Positions 48,053-57,351 of a stretch of DNA of 64,000 bases are shown piece by piece. This DNA is from Streptomyces sp. BK340. Its GTDB lineage: Bacteria > Actinomycetota > Actinomycetes > Streptomycetales > Streptomycetaceae. The first letter of the stretch is position 1. Every line of letters starts with the position of its first letter. Where the stretch lies: contig NZ_VISR01000009.1 of the NCBI RefSeq assembly GCF_007827595.1, forward strand, positions 62,001 through 126,000, in the 5' to 3' direction. The notes under the pieces were generated by a model that saw nothing but the letters and a program-made list of their open reading frames with translations, did no database searches and was not told the origin of the DNA. Both the position numbers and the translations under genes were made by a program.

Positions 48053-49471
48053 TCAGCCGGTGCGCCGGATGAGCGCCAGGTACATCGCGTCGGTGCCGTG
48101 CATGTGCGGCCACAGCTGCACGTCCGGCCCCTCGCCGAGCGCGGGAACGCCGGGCAGCAGCGGCCGGGCGTCGATCAGCTCGGCCTCCGGGTACTGCTTG
48201 AGCACGTCGGAGACGACCACCCGGGTCTCGGCGAGGTGCGGCGAGCAGGTGGCGTAGCCGACGACCCCGCCGACGCGCACCGAGTCCAGCGCGGTGCGCA
48301 GCAGGGCGCGCTGGAGGGGCGCGAAGTTGTCCAGGTCCTCGGGGCGGCGCCGCCACCGGGCCTCGGGGCGCCGCCGCAGGGCGCCCAGCCCGGTGCACGG
48401 CACGTCCATCAGGACACGGTCGAAGGTGCCGGGCCGCCACGGCGGCCGGGTCCCGTCGGCGGCGATGACCTGGTACGGCCCCGGGTTGCCGTGCAGGGCC
48501 TTCGCCACCAGACCCGCCCGGTGCGGCTGCTTCTCGGAGGCGAGCAGCGTGGCCCCGCGTTCGGCCGCGAGGGCGGCCAGCAGCGCGGCCTTGCCACCGG
48601 GACCGGCGCAGCCGTCGAGCCACTTCTCGTCGGGACCGTCGACGGGGGCGTTGGCCAGCGCGAGGGCGACCAGCTGGCTGCCCTCGTCCTGCACACCGGC
48701 GCGTCCGTCGCGCACGGCCCCGACGGCACCCGGCTCACCGCCCTCGGCGAGCCGCACGGCGTACGGCGACCAGCGCCCCGGCACGGCGGCGTCCTCGCGC
48801 AGCAGCTCCTCGGTGGTGGCCCGGCCGGGCCGCGCCACCAGGGTCACCTCGGGCCGCTCGTTGTCGGCCTCCAGCAGGTCCTCGATCCCGGCCCGCCCGC
48901 CGCCGAGGGAGTCCCACAGCGCGGAGACGACCCAGCGGGGGTGCGAGTGCACCACGGCGAGGTGGTCCTCGGGATCCTTGTCGTAGGGCGGCGCGACCTT
49001 CTCCAGCCACCCGTCGAGGTCGTGCTGCGCGACCTTGCGCAGCACGGCGTTGACGAACTTGGCCCGCCCGTCCCCGAGCACCACACGCGCCAGCTCCACG
49101 GAGGCGGACACGGCCGCGTGCGTGGGGATCCGCGTACCGAGCAGCTGGTGGACACCGAGGCTCAGCACGTCGAGCACCGGCGGGTCGACCTCCCTGAGCG
49201 GCCGGTCCACACACGCGGAGATGACGGCGTCGTACGTCCCCTGCCGGCGCAGTGTCCCGTACACCAGCTCGGTGGCGAGGGCGGCGTCCCGTGCGTCGAA
49301 GTCGCCCTTGTCCCGTGCCTTGCGCAGCAGCGGCGGCAGCACGAGGTTGGCATAGGCGTCCCGCTCGTCCACCGCGCGCAGCGCCTCGAAGGCGAGGATG
49401 CGGACGGGGTCCTTCTGGGGGCGACGGTAGGGCTTTGCGGGCCGGTGCGGCCGCCGGGACTGCTCGCTCAC
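48053..49471 (-). CDS. rsmB: 16S rRNA (cytosine-967-C5) methyltransferase
   Basis: RsmB (Sun) methylates C967 of 16S rRNA. The 472-residue protein has an N-terminal NusB-like domain (about 20-150) and a Rossmann methyltransferase with LDGCAGPGGKAALLA near 290, the catalytic DVPCTGLGALRRRPEARW and the second conserved Cys in ATCSPH. GTG 49471 (VSEQSRRPHRP) with GGAG upstream. It follows fmt by 100 bp in the same direction, the conserved fmt-rsmB order. Confidence 0.94.
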   Translation of the reverse strand: MSEQSRRPHRPAKPYRRPQKDPVRILAFEALRAVDERDAYANLVLPPLLRKARDKGDFDARDAALATELVYGTLRRQGTYDAVISACVDRPLREVDPPVLDVLSLGVHQLLGTRIPTHAAVSASVELARVVLGDGRAKFVNAVLRKVAQHDLDGWLEKVAPPYDKDPEDHLAVVHSHPRWVVSALWDSLGGGRAGIEDLLEADNERPEVTLVARPGRATTEELLREDAAVPGRWSPYAVRLAEGGEPGAVGAVRDGRAGVQDEGSQLVALALANAPVDGPDEKWLDGCAGPGGKAALLAALAAERGATLLASEKQPHRAGLVAKALHGNPGPYQVIAADGTRPPWRPGTFDRVLMDVPCTGLGALRRRPEARWRRRPEDLDNFAPLQRALLRTALDSVRVGGVVGYATCSPHLAETRVVVSDVLKQYPEAELIDARPLLPGVPALGEGPDVQLWPHMHGTDAMYLALIRRTG

Positions 49472-49571
49472 GAAAAAGGTGCTCCGGATGTGAAGAAGGG
49501 GGTGCGGTTCCAGCGTACGTCGGGACACCGCCACCCCCGCCTTCCGGGGCCCCGGCTCAGGTGCGCGGGCC

Positions 49572-50504
49572 TCAGCTCCCGAGCCGCTCGCCCTCGGCGA
49601 TGCGCACCCCGCGCGCCCAGTCGGCGGCCCGCATCGGCTTCTTGCCCTGCGGCTGCACCCACAGCAGCTCGACGGCGTACGACCCGGTGCCCACGTGCAC
49701 ACTGTTCTTGCCGACCGCGAGCTGCCCCGGGGCGAGGTCGGTGCGCTCGGGCACCGGCGTCACCTGGATGAGCTTGAGCCGCTCGGCGCGGAAGGTGCTC
49801 CAGGCGCCGGGCGCCGGCGTGCAGCCGCGCACCACCCGGTCGACCCGCAGCGCGGGCGTGGCCCAGTCCACGTGCGCGTCCTCGACGGTGATCTTCGGCG
49901 CGAGGGTGATGCCCTCCCCCGGCTGCGGCACGGCCTTCAGCGTGCCGTCCTCGATGCCGTCCATGGTCGCGGCGAGCAGCCCGGCGCCCGCGAACGCGAG
50001 CCGGGTGAGCAGGTCCCCGCTGGTGTCGGTGGCCCGGATCTCCTCGGTGACGGTGCCGTACACCGGACCCGAGTCGAGCCCCTCCTCGATGAGGAAGGTG
50101 GAGGCGCCCGTGATCTCGTCGCCCGCCATGATGGAGTGCTGCACCGGGGCCGCCCCGCGCCAGGCGGGCAGCAGCGAGAAGTGCAGGTTGACCCAGCCCT
50201 GTGCCGGGACGTCCAGCGCCACCTTGGGCAGCAGGGCGCCGTAGGCGACGACGGGGCAGCAGTCCGGGCCGATCGCCTTCAGGCGCTCCAGGAACTCCGG
50301 GTCCCTGGGCCTGACCGGCTTCAGCACCTCGATGCCGGCCTCTTCCGCCCGTTCGGCCACGGGCGACGCGACCAGCCTGCGCCCCCGCCCGGCCGGCGCG
50401 TCGGGCCGCGTGACGACGGCGGCCACCTCGTGCCGCCCGGAGGCGATGAGAGCGTCCAGAGCGGGAACTGCGACCTCGGGGGTACCGGCGAAGACGAGCT
50501 TCAT
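49572..50504 (-). CDS. fmt: Methionyl-tRNA formyltransferase
   Basis: Fmt formylates initiator Met-tRNA using 10-formyl-tetrahydrofolate. The 310-residue protein starts MKLVFAGTPEVAVPALD and has the catalytic WVNLHFSLLPAWRGAAPVQ near residue 106 and a C-terminal OB domain. ATG 50504. It is the first gene of fmt-rsmB; priA, usually linked, is on the far side of a small rightward gene. Confidence 0.96.
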   Translation of the reverse strand: MKLVFAGTPEVAVPALDALIASGRHEVAAVVTRPDAPAGRGRRLVASPVAERAEEAGIEVLKPVRPRDPEFLERLKAIGPDCCPVVAYGALLPKVALDVPAQGWVNLHFSLLPAWRGAAPVQHSIMAGDEITGASTFLIEEGLDSGPVYGTVTEEIRATDTSGDLLTRLAFAGAGLLAATMDGIEDGTLKAVPQPGEGITLAPKITVEDAHVDWATPALRVDRVVRGCTPAPGAWSTFRAERLKLIQVTPVPERTDLAPGQLAVGKNSVHVGTGSYAVELLWVQPQGKKPMRAADWARGVRIAEGERLGS

Positions 50505-50808
50505 GGGTGGGTTGGGGCCTCTCGGGCGGGGTCGGACGGGCAACGCACAAGTCTATGACGTCGTCCACGACCAGGAGCTGCCGGCCGCGGGACAGGGAAC
50601 CCGCCGCCGCCCGGCGCCCCACAGGTGCCCGGCCACTCCGCCCACCGGACACAGGGGGTGCGTGAGTGGGAGACCGGCGTACGCATATGCCCGTACGCCC
50701 CCACCCCGTGACCAGCGGAGCGCAAACGCGTTGGTCAAGGAAGAGTTGACCACATCGGGCCACTTTGGCGGCCCAATTCCTTTCAACGCCGGTTCGAGAG
50801 GCTTGTTC
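50505..50808. other. 304-bp divergent intergenic region upstream of fmt
   Basis: It contains two perfect inverted repeats: GGCGTACG/CGTACGCC (50676-50683 and 50692-50699) and TGGTCAA/TTGACCA (50732-50738 and 50746-50752). No RNA gene or ORF is convincing. Confidence 0.45.
50732..50752. promoter_or_regulatory. Candidate operator upstream of the helix-turn-helix protein gene
   Basis: TGGTCAA and TTGACCA are perfect 7-bp arms separated by seven bases, 56 bp upstream of the ATG at 50809. The right arm contains a TTGACC that could be a -35 box. Confidence 0.4.
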
Positions 50809-51360
50809 ATGGCCGACCATGCAACCCACGACGCCCAGGCCCGGGCCAGCCTGCACTTGCTGGTGCGGGACATCGAGCGGGTCCGCCGGCAGGTGGACGC
50901 ACTGCGCACGCTGACCGCCCAGTTGGGCAACGTCTACCGCCCGCGCCGCTCCGGCCCCTCCACGGGCTTCGTCGTCTACGGACGTGCCCCCGCCCCGACG
51001 GTCCGACTCGCCCAGGAACTTCGGGACAGCGTCGAAACCCTGGTCACGGCCGCCGTGGACTTCGACCGCTCACTCGGCTTCTCCTGGGACGCGGTGGGCT
51101 CCGCGCTCGGAGTCACCAAGCAGGCGGTGCACCGCCGTTACGGCGCCCGCCGCGCCGCGACCCAGGCGGCGGCCGAGACCGAGCGGTCGACAGAGCCGTC
51201 CGGCACCCGCACGCTCAACGTGAGCGCCGGCCTGCCCGGCCTGCCCACGGTGCCGACGGTGCCCGCGGCCCGCTCCATGCCGACCCAGCCGACCGCGGGC
51301 AGCCCGACGCTGCGCGACGACGCCAGGCCGACGGCCTTCCCCGGCCCGCGCAACGGCTGA
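50809..51360 (+). CDS. Conserved helix-turn-helix-like protein
   Basis: This 183-residue protein has a coiled-coil-like N-terminus (LHLLVRDIERVRRQVDALRT), a middle segment SWDAVGSALGVTKQAVHRRYG near residue 88 that looks like a helix-turn-helix, and a low-complexity Pro/Thr tail. It may be a DNA-binding protein of the streptomycete fmt-priA neighbourhood; its function is unknown. ATG 50809. A perfect inverted repeat upstream could be its own binding site. Confidence 0.7.
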   Translation: MADHATHDAQARASLHLLVRDIERVRRQVDALRTLTAQLGNVYRPRRSGPSTGFVVYGRAPAPTVRLAQELRDSVETLVTAAVDFDRSLGFSWDAVGSALGVTKQAVHRRYGARRAATQAAAETERSTEPSGTRTLNVSAGLPGLPTVPTVPAARSMPTQPTAGSPTLRDDARPTAFPGPRNG

Positions 51361-51382
51361 CCCGACGGCGAACGCCGCCACT

Positions 51383-51416
51383 CTGCCCTCCCGGGCGACG
51401 ACCTCCGGGAGGGCAG
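51383..51416. terminator. Bidirectional terminator between the HTH protein and priA
   Basis: CTGCCCTCCCGG (51383-51394) and CCGGGAGGGCAG (51405-51416) form a perfect 12-bp stem between two convergent genes. Confidence 0.75.
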
Positions 51417-51451
51417 CCGCATGCCGGGCCGCAGCGCCCCCGTCGGCACGG

Positions 51452-53599
51452 TCACCCGATGTCCGGCGGATCGATCCGCACCCGCACCGCTTCCCCGCCG
51501 CCCCGCGCCATCCGCGCGGCCTGAGCCGTCTTCAGGGCGGCGGCCAGCGCGGCCCCGCTCCCCGGCGGCACCCGCACCAGCGCCCGCTCCCAGTGCTCAC
51601 CGGGCGGCGGCGCCCCCGGCCTGCGCTGGCGCCCGGGGAGCGTGGGCGGTACCGGAACCGGTCCCAACACCTCGGCGTCCGAAGGCAGTTCGACCGCACG
51701 CAGGAACTCGGCGACAGCCTCGGCCGGGCCCGACACGGCCGCCATCCGGGACACCGGCGGGAAGCCCAGTTCGGCCCGCTCCGCGAGCTCCCGCACCGCA
51801 TGCCCCACGGGATCCCACCGCACCAGCGCCTGCACGGGCCGCAGGGTCGGCTCGGCCACGACGACGACGGTCCCCCGCTCCCCCTGCGGCCGTACGAGCG
51901 CCCCGGCGGCGATCCACCGGCGCAGCGCGTCCTCGCCGGCCCGCAGGTCGGGCCGCCCGAGCATGGCCCAGCCGTCCAGCAGCAGGGCGGCCGCGTAACC
52001 GCCCTCGGCGACCGGCTCGGCTCCCGGCGTGCTCACGACCAGCGCGGGGGTGCCCGGCACGGTGTCCAGCACATGCTCACGCCCCGACGTACGCACCGGT
52101 ACGGCGGGAAAGGCCCGCCCCAGTTCCTCGGCGGTCCGCCGTGCCCCGACCACCTGGGCGCGCAGCCGGAAGCCGCCGCACTCGGGGCAGTGCCAGGCCG
52201 CCTCCTCGCGCCCGCACCAGCCGCATCGCAGCGCCCCCGCGTCCTGCGCCTCCAGCGGCCCGGAACAGTGCCGGCAACGGGCGGGCGCCCGGCACCGGGC
52301 ACACGCCATGCGCGGCACGTACCCCCGCCGGGGCACCTGGACCAGCACCGGTCCGTGCCGCAGCCCCTCCCGGACCGCCTGCCAGGCCAGGGTGGGCAGC
52401 CGGGCTGCGCGGGCGGCCTCGTCGCGCGCGAGGTCGTCGTCCCCGACGGTCCGCACCAGGGGCGCGGCCCGCCGTACCTGCTCCCGCCCGGCGACCAGCG
52501 GCCGCGCCCAGCCGCTCTCCACCAGCTGCGCGGCTTCGACGGTGCAGCTCCAACCGCCGAGCAGGAAGGCGCACTTGTCCAGCGCCGCCCGCAGCAGCAG
52601 TACGTCCCTCGCGTGCGGCTGGGGAGCGTGCGGCTCGCTGTGGCTGTCGTCCCCGTCGTCCCAGATGGCGACGAGCCCCAGATCCCGCACGGGCGCGAAC
52701 ATGGCCGCCCGTGTCCCGACCACGGCCCGCACGCTCCCGCGCCGCACCGCGAGCCACTGCGCGTACCGCTTCTCGGGCCCGGCGTCGGCGGTGAGCAGCG
52801 CGTGCCGGCCCTCGCCGAGCAGCGCCGTCAGCGCGGCGTCGACCCGCGCGGCGGCCCGGCCGTCCGGTACGACGACCAGCGCACCGCGTCCCGAGGCGAG
52901 CGTCGCGGCGACGGCCCGGGCCAGCTCCTCGCTCCACAGCGGACCCGGCAGCGCGTTCCACACCGCCCTCGGTGCTCCCCCGGCGGCCAGTGACTCCAGA
53001 AGGGCAGCCCCGTGCTCGTACCGCGCCCACGTCCCGGCGTCGGGCGCGGCAGGCGGGGCCAGCGGCGCGGGTGACGGCCGCTGCTCGGCCCGCGCACTGC
53101 GCGGCGGCACGGCCAGCTGGAGGACGTCGGCGAGACTCCCCGCATACCGGTCGGCGACGGCCCGCGCGAGTCCCAGCAGCTCTTCGCCCAGCACGGGCTC
53201 GGGCGACACGACCTGGGCGAGGGCGGCCAGCGGCCCGGAGTACTCGGACTCGGCCAGCCTCTCGATGAGAAACCCGTCGATGAGCCCGCCGCCCTCGCGA
53301 CGCCCCTCGCGCACCCGGTGCCGCCCGGCCCCGAACCGCACCCGCACCCGCACCCCGGGCTGTGCCTCGGCGTCCAGCTCCTCCGGCACGGCGTAGTCGA
53401 AGTACCGGTCGAGATGCAGCACGCCCTTGTCCACGAGCACCCGCGCGACGGGCAGCTCCTTGGCCAGCGCCGCCCCCCGCCACGTCCGCGGCTTGGCACG
53501 GGGCACCTGGGCCCCCCGCACACTCTCCCGAATGAACGCGAGCTGCTCCGGCGGCGCCCCTGCGCCTGTGCCGTCCCCCGACCCGTTCTCGCTGCTCAC
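51452..53599 (-). CDS. priA: Probable primosomal protein N' lacking helicase motifs
   Basis: This 715-residue protein is the actinobacterial form of PriA. It keeps the N-terminal DNA-binding domain (VLVDKGVLHLDRYFDYAVPEEL) and the zinc-finger cluster of cysteines (about residues 430-475). The Walker A motif is replaced by RAVWNALPGPLWSEELARA and the DEEH box by IWDDGDDSHSEPHAPQ, so it cannot be an active helicase. It probably acts only in replication restart loading. GTG 53599 (VSSENGSG) fits family starts. It is divergent from the S1 protein. Confidence 0.88.
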   Translation of the reverse strand: MSSENGSGDGTGAGAPPEQLAFIRESVRGAQVPRAKPRTWRGAALAKELPVARVLVDKGVLHLDRYFDYAVPEELDAEAQPGVRVRVRFGAGRHRVREGRREGGGLIDGFLIERLAESEYSGPLAALAQVVSPEPVLGEELLGLARAVADRYAGSLADVLQLAVPPRSARAEQRPSPAPLAPPAAPDAGTWARYEHGAALLESLAAGGAPRAVWNALPGPLWSEELARAVAATLASGRGALVVVPDGRAAARVDAALTALLGEGRHALLTADAGPEKRYAQWLAVRRGSVRAVVGTRAAMFAPVRDLGLVAIWDDGDDSHSEPHAPQPHARDVLLLRAALDKCAFLLGGWSCTVEAAQLVESGWARPLVAGREQVRRAAPLVRTVGDDDLARDEAARAARLPTLAWQAVREGLRHGPVLVQVPRRGYVPRMACARCRAPARCRHCSGPLEAQDAGALRCGWCGREEAAWHCPECGGFRLRAQVVGARRTAEELGRAFPAVPVRTSGREHVLDTVPGTPALVVSTPGAEPVAEGGYAAALLLDGWAMLGRPDLRAGEDALRRWIAAGALVRPQGERGTVVVVAEPTLRPVQALVRWDPVGHAVRELAERAELGFPPVSRMAAVSGPAEAVAEFLRAVELPSDAEVLGPVPVPPTLPGRQRRPGAPPPGEHWERALVRVPPGSGAALAAALKTAQAARMARGGGEAVRVRIDPPDIG

Positions 53600-53656
53600 C
53601 CTTGCATTCTTACCAAACGGCACCGACAACGGACGCCCGCGCCTAGGCTCGCGGCC

Positions 53657-54460
53657 ATGACCGGACCCGCTCCCGACCCGCTCGAACAGCTCCGTGAACG
53701 CCTGGCGGCCCTGCCCGACGGGGAGGTCAGGACCGGCACGGTGGCCGGCTTCGGCGAGCGGGGTGACGTGCTCGTGCGGCTCGACGGGGACGATCCGCGG
53801 GCGCCGACCGGAAGCATCCCTCGGCATCTCCTCTCGCGGACCGCGTTCGAGGACCCCGGGGAGCTGGTGTCGGTCGGGCAGCGGATCACCGCCGAAGTGT
53901 TCGGCGTCGACGAGCGGAGCGGCCTGGTCACGCTCTCCGCCAAGGCGTGCGAGGACGAGGCCCTGTACCGGTATCTGCGCGGTAGGCAGCGCGGGGACAT
54001 CGTCACGGGCACGGTGGCCGCCGTGCACGACTTCGGGGTCTTCGTCCGGCTGGACGGGGAGCCCGGGCACCCCGCCTACCCGGGGACGGGCTTCATCCGC
54101 GTCCCCGACCTGAGCTGGTCGCGCATCGATCACCCGGAGGAGGTGGTCCGGCCCGGACAGCGGGTCACCGGCGCGGTGGTCGTCATCGACACGGACCAGG
54201 GTGAAGTGGTCGTCTCGCTGAAGGCCCTCCAGGAAGACCCCTGGGACGGACTCGCCGCGAGCACGGGGGACGTGGTGACAGGTCCGGTCACCGAGGTGAC
54301 CCCCTTCGGCGTCCTCGTCCGGGTCGGCGAGGCCGCGCAGGGTCTGGTCCACGAGTCGGACCTGGACGGACAGGCCGTGCGCGAGGGGCAGGAGCTGGCG
54401 GTCAGGATCGTGGAGATCGACCGGGTGCTGCGCCGGATCCGGCTGGCCCCCGCCGGCTGA
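53657..54460 (+). CDS. S1 RNA-binding domain protein
   Basis: This 267-residue protein consists of about three S1 (OB-fold) repeats: GTVAGFGERGDVLVRLDG, TGTVAAVHDFGVFVRLDGE and GPVTEVTPFGVLVRVGEAA, with linkers. It probably binds RNA, possibly with ribosomes, but no target is known. ATG 53657 is 57 bp from the priA start on the other strand. A perfect hairpin ends the transcript. Confidence 0.82.
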   Translation: MTGPAPDPLEQLRERLAALPDGEVRTGTVAGFGERGDVLVRLDGDDPRAPTGSIPRHLLSRTAFEDPGELVSVGQRITAEVFGVDERSGLVTLSAKACEDEALYRYLRGRQRGDIVTGTVAAVHDFGVFVRLDGEPGHPAYPGTGFIRVPDLSWSRIDHPEEVVRPGQRVTGAVVVIDTDQGEVVVSLKALQEDPWDGLAASTGDVVTGPVTEVTPFGVLVRVGEAAQGLVHESDLDGQAVREGQELAVRIVEIDRVLRRIRLAPAG

Positions 54461-54469
54461 CGGCGCACA

Positions 54470-54510
54470 CGCCGAGGCCCGGCTCCCCGAAGGGAGACCG
54501 GGCCTCGGCG
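54470..54510. terminator. Bidirectional terminator between the S1 protein and metK
   Basis: CGCCGAGGCCCGG (54470-54482) pairs perfectly with CCGGGCCTCGGCG (54498-54510). It serves the two convergent genes. Confidence 0.8.
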
Positions 54511-54526
54511 AGAGAGCTGTGCGGGC

Positions 54527-55735
54527 TTACAGCCCGACGGCCTTGCGCAGGGCCTCCACGCGGTCGGTGCGCTCCCAGGTGAAGTCGGGCAGCTCGCGGC
54601 CGAAGTGGCCGTACGCCGCGGTCTGGGAGTAGATCGGACGCAGCAGGTCGAGGTCGCGGATGATGGCGGCCGGGCGGAGGTCGAAGACCTCGTCGATCGC
54701 CTTCTCGATCTTCTCGGCCTCGATCTTGGCGGTGCCGAAGGTCTCCACGAACAGACCGACCGGCTCGGCCTTGCCGATCGCGTAGGCGACCTGGACCTCG
54801 CAGCGGGAGGCCAGGCCCGCCGCCACCACGTTCTTCGCCACCCAGCGCATCGCGTACGCGGCCGAACGGTCCACCTTGGACGGGTCCTTGCCCGAGAAGG
54901 CGCCGCCGCCGTGACGGGCCATGCCGCCGTACGTGTCGATGATGATCTTGCGGCCGGTCAGACCCGCGTCGCCCATCGGGCCGCCGATCTCGAAGCGTCC
55001 GGTCGGGTTGACCAGCAGGCGGTAGCCCTCGGTGTCCAGCTTGATGCCGTCGTCCAGCAGCGCCTTCAGCTCCGGCTCCACGACGAACTCACGGATGTCC
55101 GGGGCCAGCAGCGACTCCAGGTCGATGTCCGACGCGTGCTGCGAGGAGACGACCACCGTGTCCAGACGCACCGCCTTGTCACCGTCGTACTCGATGGTGA
55201 CCTGCGTCTTGCCGTCCGGGCGCAGGTAGGGGATGGTGCCGTTCTTGCGGACCTCCGACAGACGCTTGGACAGACGGTGCGCCAGGAAGATCGGCAGCGG
55301 CATGAGCGTCGGCGTCTCGTCCGAGGCGTAACCGAACATCAGGCCCTGGTCGCCCGCGCCCTGCCGGTCCAGCTCGTCCTCGTCGCCCTCGACCCGGGAC
55401 TCGTAGGCGGTGTCCACGCCCTGCGCGATGTCCGGGGACTGCGCACCGATCGACACCGACACACCGCAGGAAGCGCCGTCGAAGCCCTTCTTCGAGGAGT
55501 CGTAGCCGATCTCGAGGATCTTGTTGCGGACCAGGGTCGCGATGTCCGCGTAGGCCTTGGTCGTGACCTCTCCGGCCACGTGCACGAGGCCGGTGGTGAT
55601 CAGGGTCTCGACCGCGACCCGGGAAGTCGGGTCCTCGCGCAGAAGCGCGTCGAGAATGGTGTCGCTGATCTGGTCAGCGATCTTGTCGGGGTGACCCTCG
55701 GTCACGGACTCCGAGGTGAACAGGCGACGGGACAC
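54527..55735 (-). CDS. metK: S-adenosylmethionine synthetase
   Basis: MetK makes SAM from methionine and ATP. The 402-residue protein has all conserved motifs: LFTSESVTEGHPDKIADQIS at the start, the hexapeptide GAGDQGLMFGYA near residue 125, and GGGAFSGKDPSKVDRSAAY near 280. GTG 55735 with AGGGAG six bases upstream. In Streptomyces SAM levels influence antibiotic production and sporulation. Promoter -10 TAAACT (55816-55821); the mRNA would start with a strong stem-loop. Confidence 0.97.
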   Translation of the reverse strand: MSRRLFTSESVTEGHPDKIADQISDTILDALLREDPTSRVAVETLITTGLVHVAGEVTTKAYADIATLVRNKILEIGYDSSKKGFDGASCGVSVSIGAQSPDIAQGVDTAYESRVEGDEDELDRQGAGDQGLMFGYASDETPTLMPLPIFLAHRLSKRLSEVRKNGTIPYLRPDGKTQVTIEYDGDKAVRLDTVVVSSQHASDIDLESLLAPDIREFVVEPELKALLDDGIKLDTEGYRLLVNPTGRFEIGGPMGDAGLTGRKIIIDTYGGMARHGGGAFSGKDPSKVDRSAAYAMRWVAKNVVAAGLASRCEVQVAYAIGKAEPVGLFVETFGTAKIEAEKIEKAIDEVFDLRPAAIIRDLDLLRPIYSQTAAYGHFGRELPDFTWERTDRVEALRKAVGL

Positions 55736-55772
55736 AACGCTCCCTGGGGTTGCAGCGGCTGCTGGCTGATCA

Positions 55773-55814
55773 TTGTCGGACCACGCGGGAGCTGCGCCCG
55801 GCGTCGTCCGACAA
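55773..55814 (-). promoter_or_regulatory. 5'-terminal stem-loop of the metK leader
   Basis: TTGTCGGAC (55773-55781) and GTCCGACAA (55806-55814) are perfect arms. The -10 box TAAACT lies at 55816-55821 on the minus strand, so the hairpin would form at the very 5' end of the metK mRNA. No known SAM riboswitch class was recognised. Confidence 0.45.
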
Positions 55815-56008
55815 CAGTTTATCGGTCGCACTCGGCCACCGGCCCACCTGTCTCGCCTCTCGGGAGCGCTGTGACCTGCGGCACGGGCATTCTGCACAAT
55901 GCCGAGCGGGCTTGGCCAGGGCCGCCACGCGACATTGTCGTGGGGAATGTCATGTGGCGGGAAGACACCGATCGGCTGAATCAGGCGGCTCCGAACGGCG
56001 GAACGCGG

Positions 56009-57211
56009 TCATCCGAGGCGGGCGGCGACCAGGTCCCAGACGATGTCCGCGAGCGCTTCCTTCGGACCGTGCGGCACGGGGGTCTCGCTGCCGTCGGCGC
56101 CCAGCACAAGGGCCTCGTTCTCCTCCGAACCGAAGGTCTTGCGCTCCCCCACCTCGTTGACGACGAGGAGGTCGCACCCCTTGCGGGCGAGCTTGGTGCG
56201 GCCGTTCTCGAGGACGTCGTCCGTCTCCGCGGCGAAGCCGACGACGACCTGTCCGGGGCGGGCCCGGCCGGCCGAGATCTCGGCGAGAATGTCCGGATTT
56301 CGCACCAGGACGATCGGGGCGGGGTCCTGGCCGTCCTTCTTCTTGATCTTTCCGGCGGCGTAGGTGGCGGGACGGAAGTCGGCGACGGCCGCGGCCATCA
56401 CCACGGCGTCGGCGTCCGCGGCGGCCTTGAGGACCGCTTCCCGCATCTGCAAGGCGGTGCCCACCGGGACGACGTCGACGCCGGCCGGGTCGGGCAGGGC
56501 GGTGTCGGCCGCGATCAGGGTCACCCGGGCGCCGCGCGCCGCGGCCGTGCGGGCGAGGGCGTAGCCCTGCTTGCCGGAGGAGCGGTTGCCGAGGAAGCGA
56601 ACCGGGTCGAGCGGCTCGCGGGTGCCGCCGGCCGAGACGACGACGTGGCGGCCCGCGAGGTCGGGCTCGACGGCGCCGCGGGCCAGCACCCGGCGGCAGA
56701 CCTCGAAGATCTCCGCCGGGTCGGGCAGCCGCCCCTTGCCGGTGTCGACACCGGTGAGGCGGCCGACCGCGGGCTCGATCACCACGGCGCCGCGGCGGCG
56801 CAGCGTGGCCACGTTCTCCTGGGTCGCGGGGTGCTCCCACATCTCGGTGTGCATCGCGGGCGCGAAGACGACCGGACAGCGGGCGGTGAGGAGCGTGTTG
56901 GTCAGCAGGTCGTCGGCGAGGCCGTGGGCGGCCTTGGCGAGCATGTCGGCGGTCGCCGGGGCCACCACCACCAGGTCGGCGTGCTGGCCGATACGGACGT
57001 GCGGGACCTCGTCGACGTCGTCCCAGACCTCGGTGGAGACCGGGTTGCCGGACAGCGCGGACCAGGTGGCGGCCCCGACGAAGTGCAGTGCGGAGGCGGT
57101 GGGCACCACGCGCACGTCGTGACCCGATTCCGTGAACCTTCTCAGCAGCTCACAGGCCTTGTACGCGGCGATGCCGCCGCTGACCCCCAGTACGACCTTC
57201 GGCTTGTCCAC
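56009..57211 (-). CDS. coaBC: Bifunctional phosphopantothenoylcysteine decarboxylase/synthetase
   Basis: CoaBC joins 4'-phosphopantothenate to cysteine and decarboxylates the product, two steps of coenzyme A synthesis. The 400-residue fusion has the N-terminal FMN-binding CoaC half (VVLGVSGGIAAYKACELLR; FAPAMHTEMWEHPAT) and the C-terminal CoaB half (GNRSSGKQGYALA; AAVADFRP; KIKKKDG). GTG 57211 with GGGGAGAG upstream. A perfect hairpin separates it from rpoZ. Confidence 0.96.
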   Translation of the reverse strand: MDKPKVVLGVSGGIAAYKACELLRRFTESGHDVRVVPTASALHFVGAATWSALSGNPVSTEVWDDVDEVPHVRIGQHADLVVVAPATADMLAKAAHGLADDLLTNTLLTARCPVVFAPAMHTEMWEHPATQENVATLRRRGAVVIEPAVGRLTGVDTGKGRLPDPAEIFEVCRRVLARGAVEPDLAGRHVVVSAGGTREPLDPVRFLGNRSSGKQGYALARTAAARGARVTLIAADTALPDPAGVDVVPVGTALQMREAVLKAAADADAVVMAAAVADFRPATYAAGKIKKKDGQDPAPIVLVRNPDILAEISAGRARPGQVVVGFAAETDDVLENGRTKLARKGCDLLVVNEVGERKTFGSEENEALVLGADGSETPVPHGPKEALADIVWDLVAARLG

Positions 57212-57291
57212 CGTCGTCTCTCCCCGGCTCGGAACCCTACGAGACCATGCTGCATCACTGCGGGGGACGACCCCCTCGCACCCCCGGCAGA

Positions 57292-57326
57292 CCACAGGCC
57301 CGGCAGGAGCTCTGCCGGGCCTGTGG
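57292..57326 (-). terminator. Intrinsic terminator between rpoZ and coaBC
   Basis: CCACAGGCCCGGCAG (57292-57306) pairs perfectly with CTGCCGGGCCTGTGG (57312-57326). It lies 26 bp after the rpoZ stop. Confidence 0.8.
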
Positions 57327-57351
57327 ACAAGTCAACTGCGATCTGAAATTC

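Noticed and set aside
50676..50699. GGCGTACG inverted repeat as a terminator of fmt
   Set aside because: It lies upstream of fmt, not downstream, and has no T-tract; a binding site is more likely.
55736..56008. SAM riboswitch upstream of metK
   Set aside because: A hairpin is present, but I could not match conserved blocks of any SAM aptamer.
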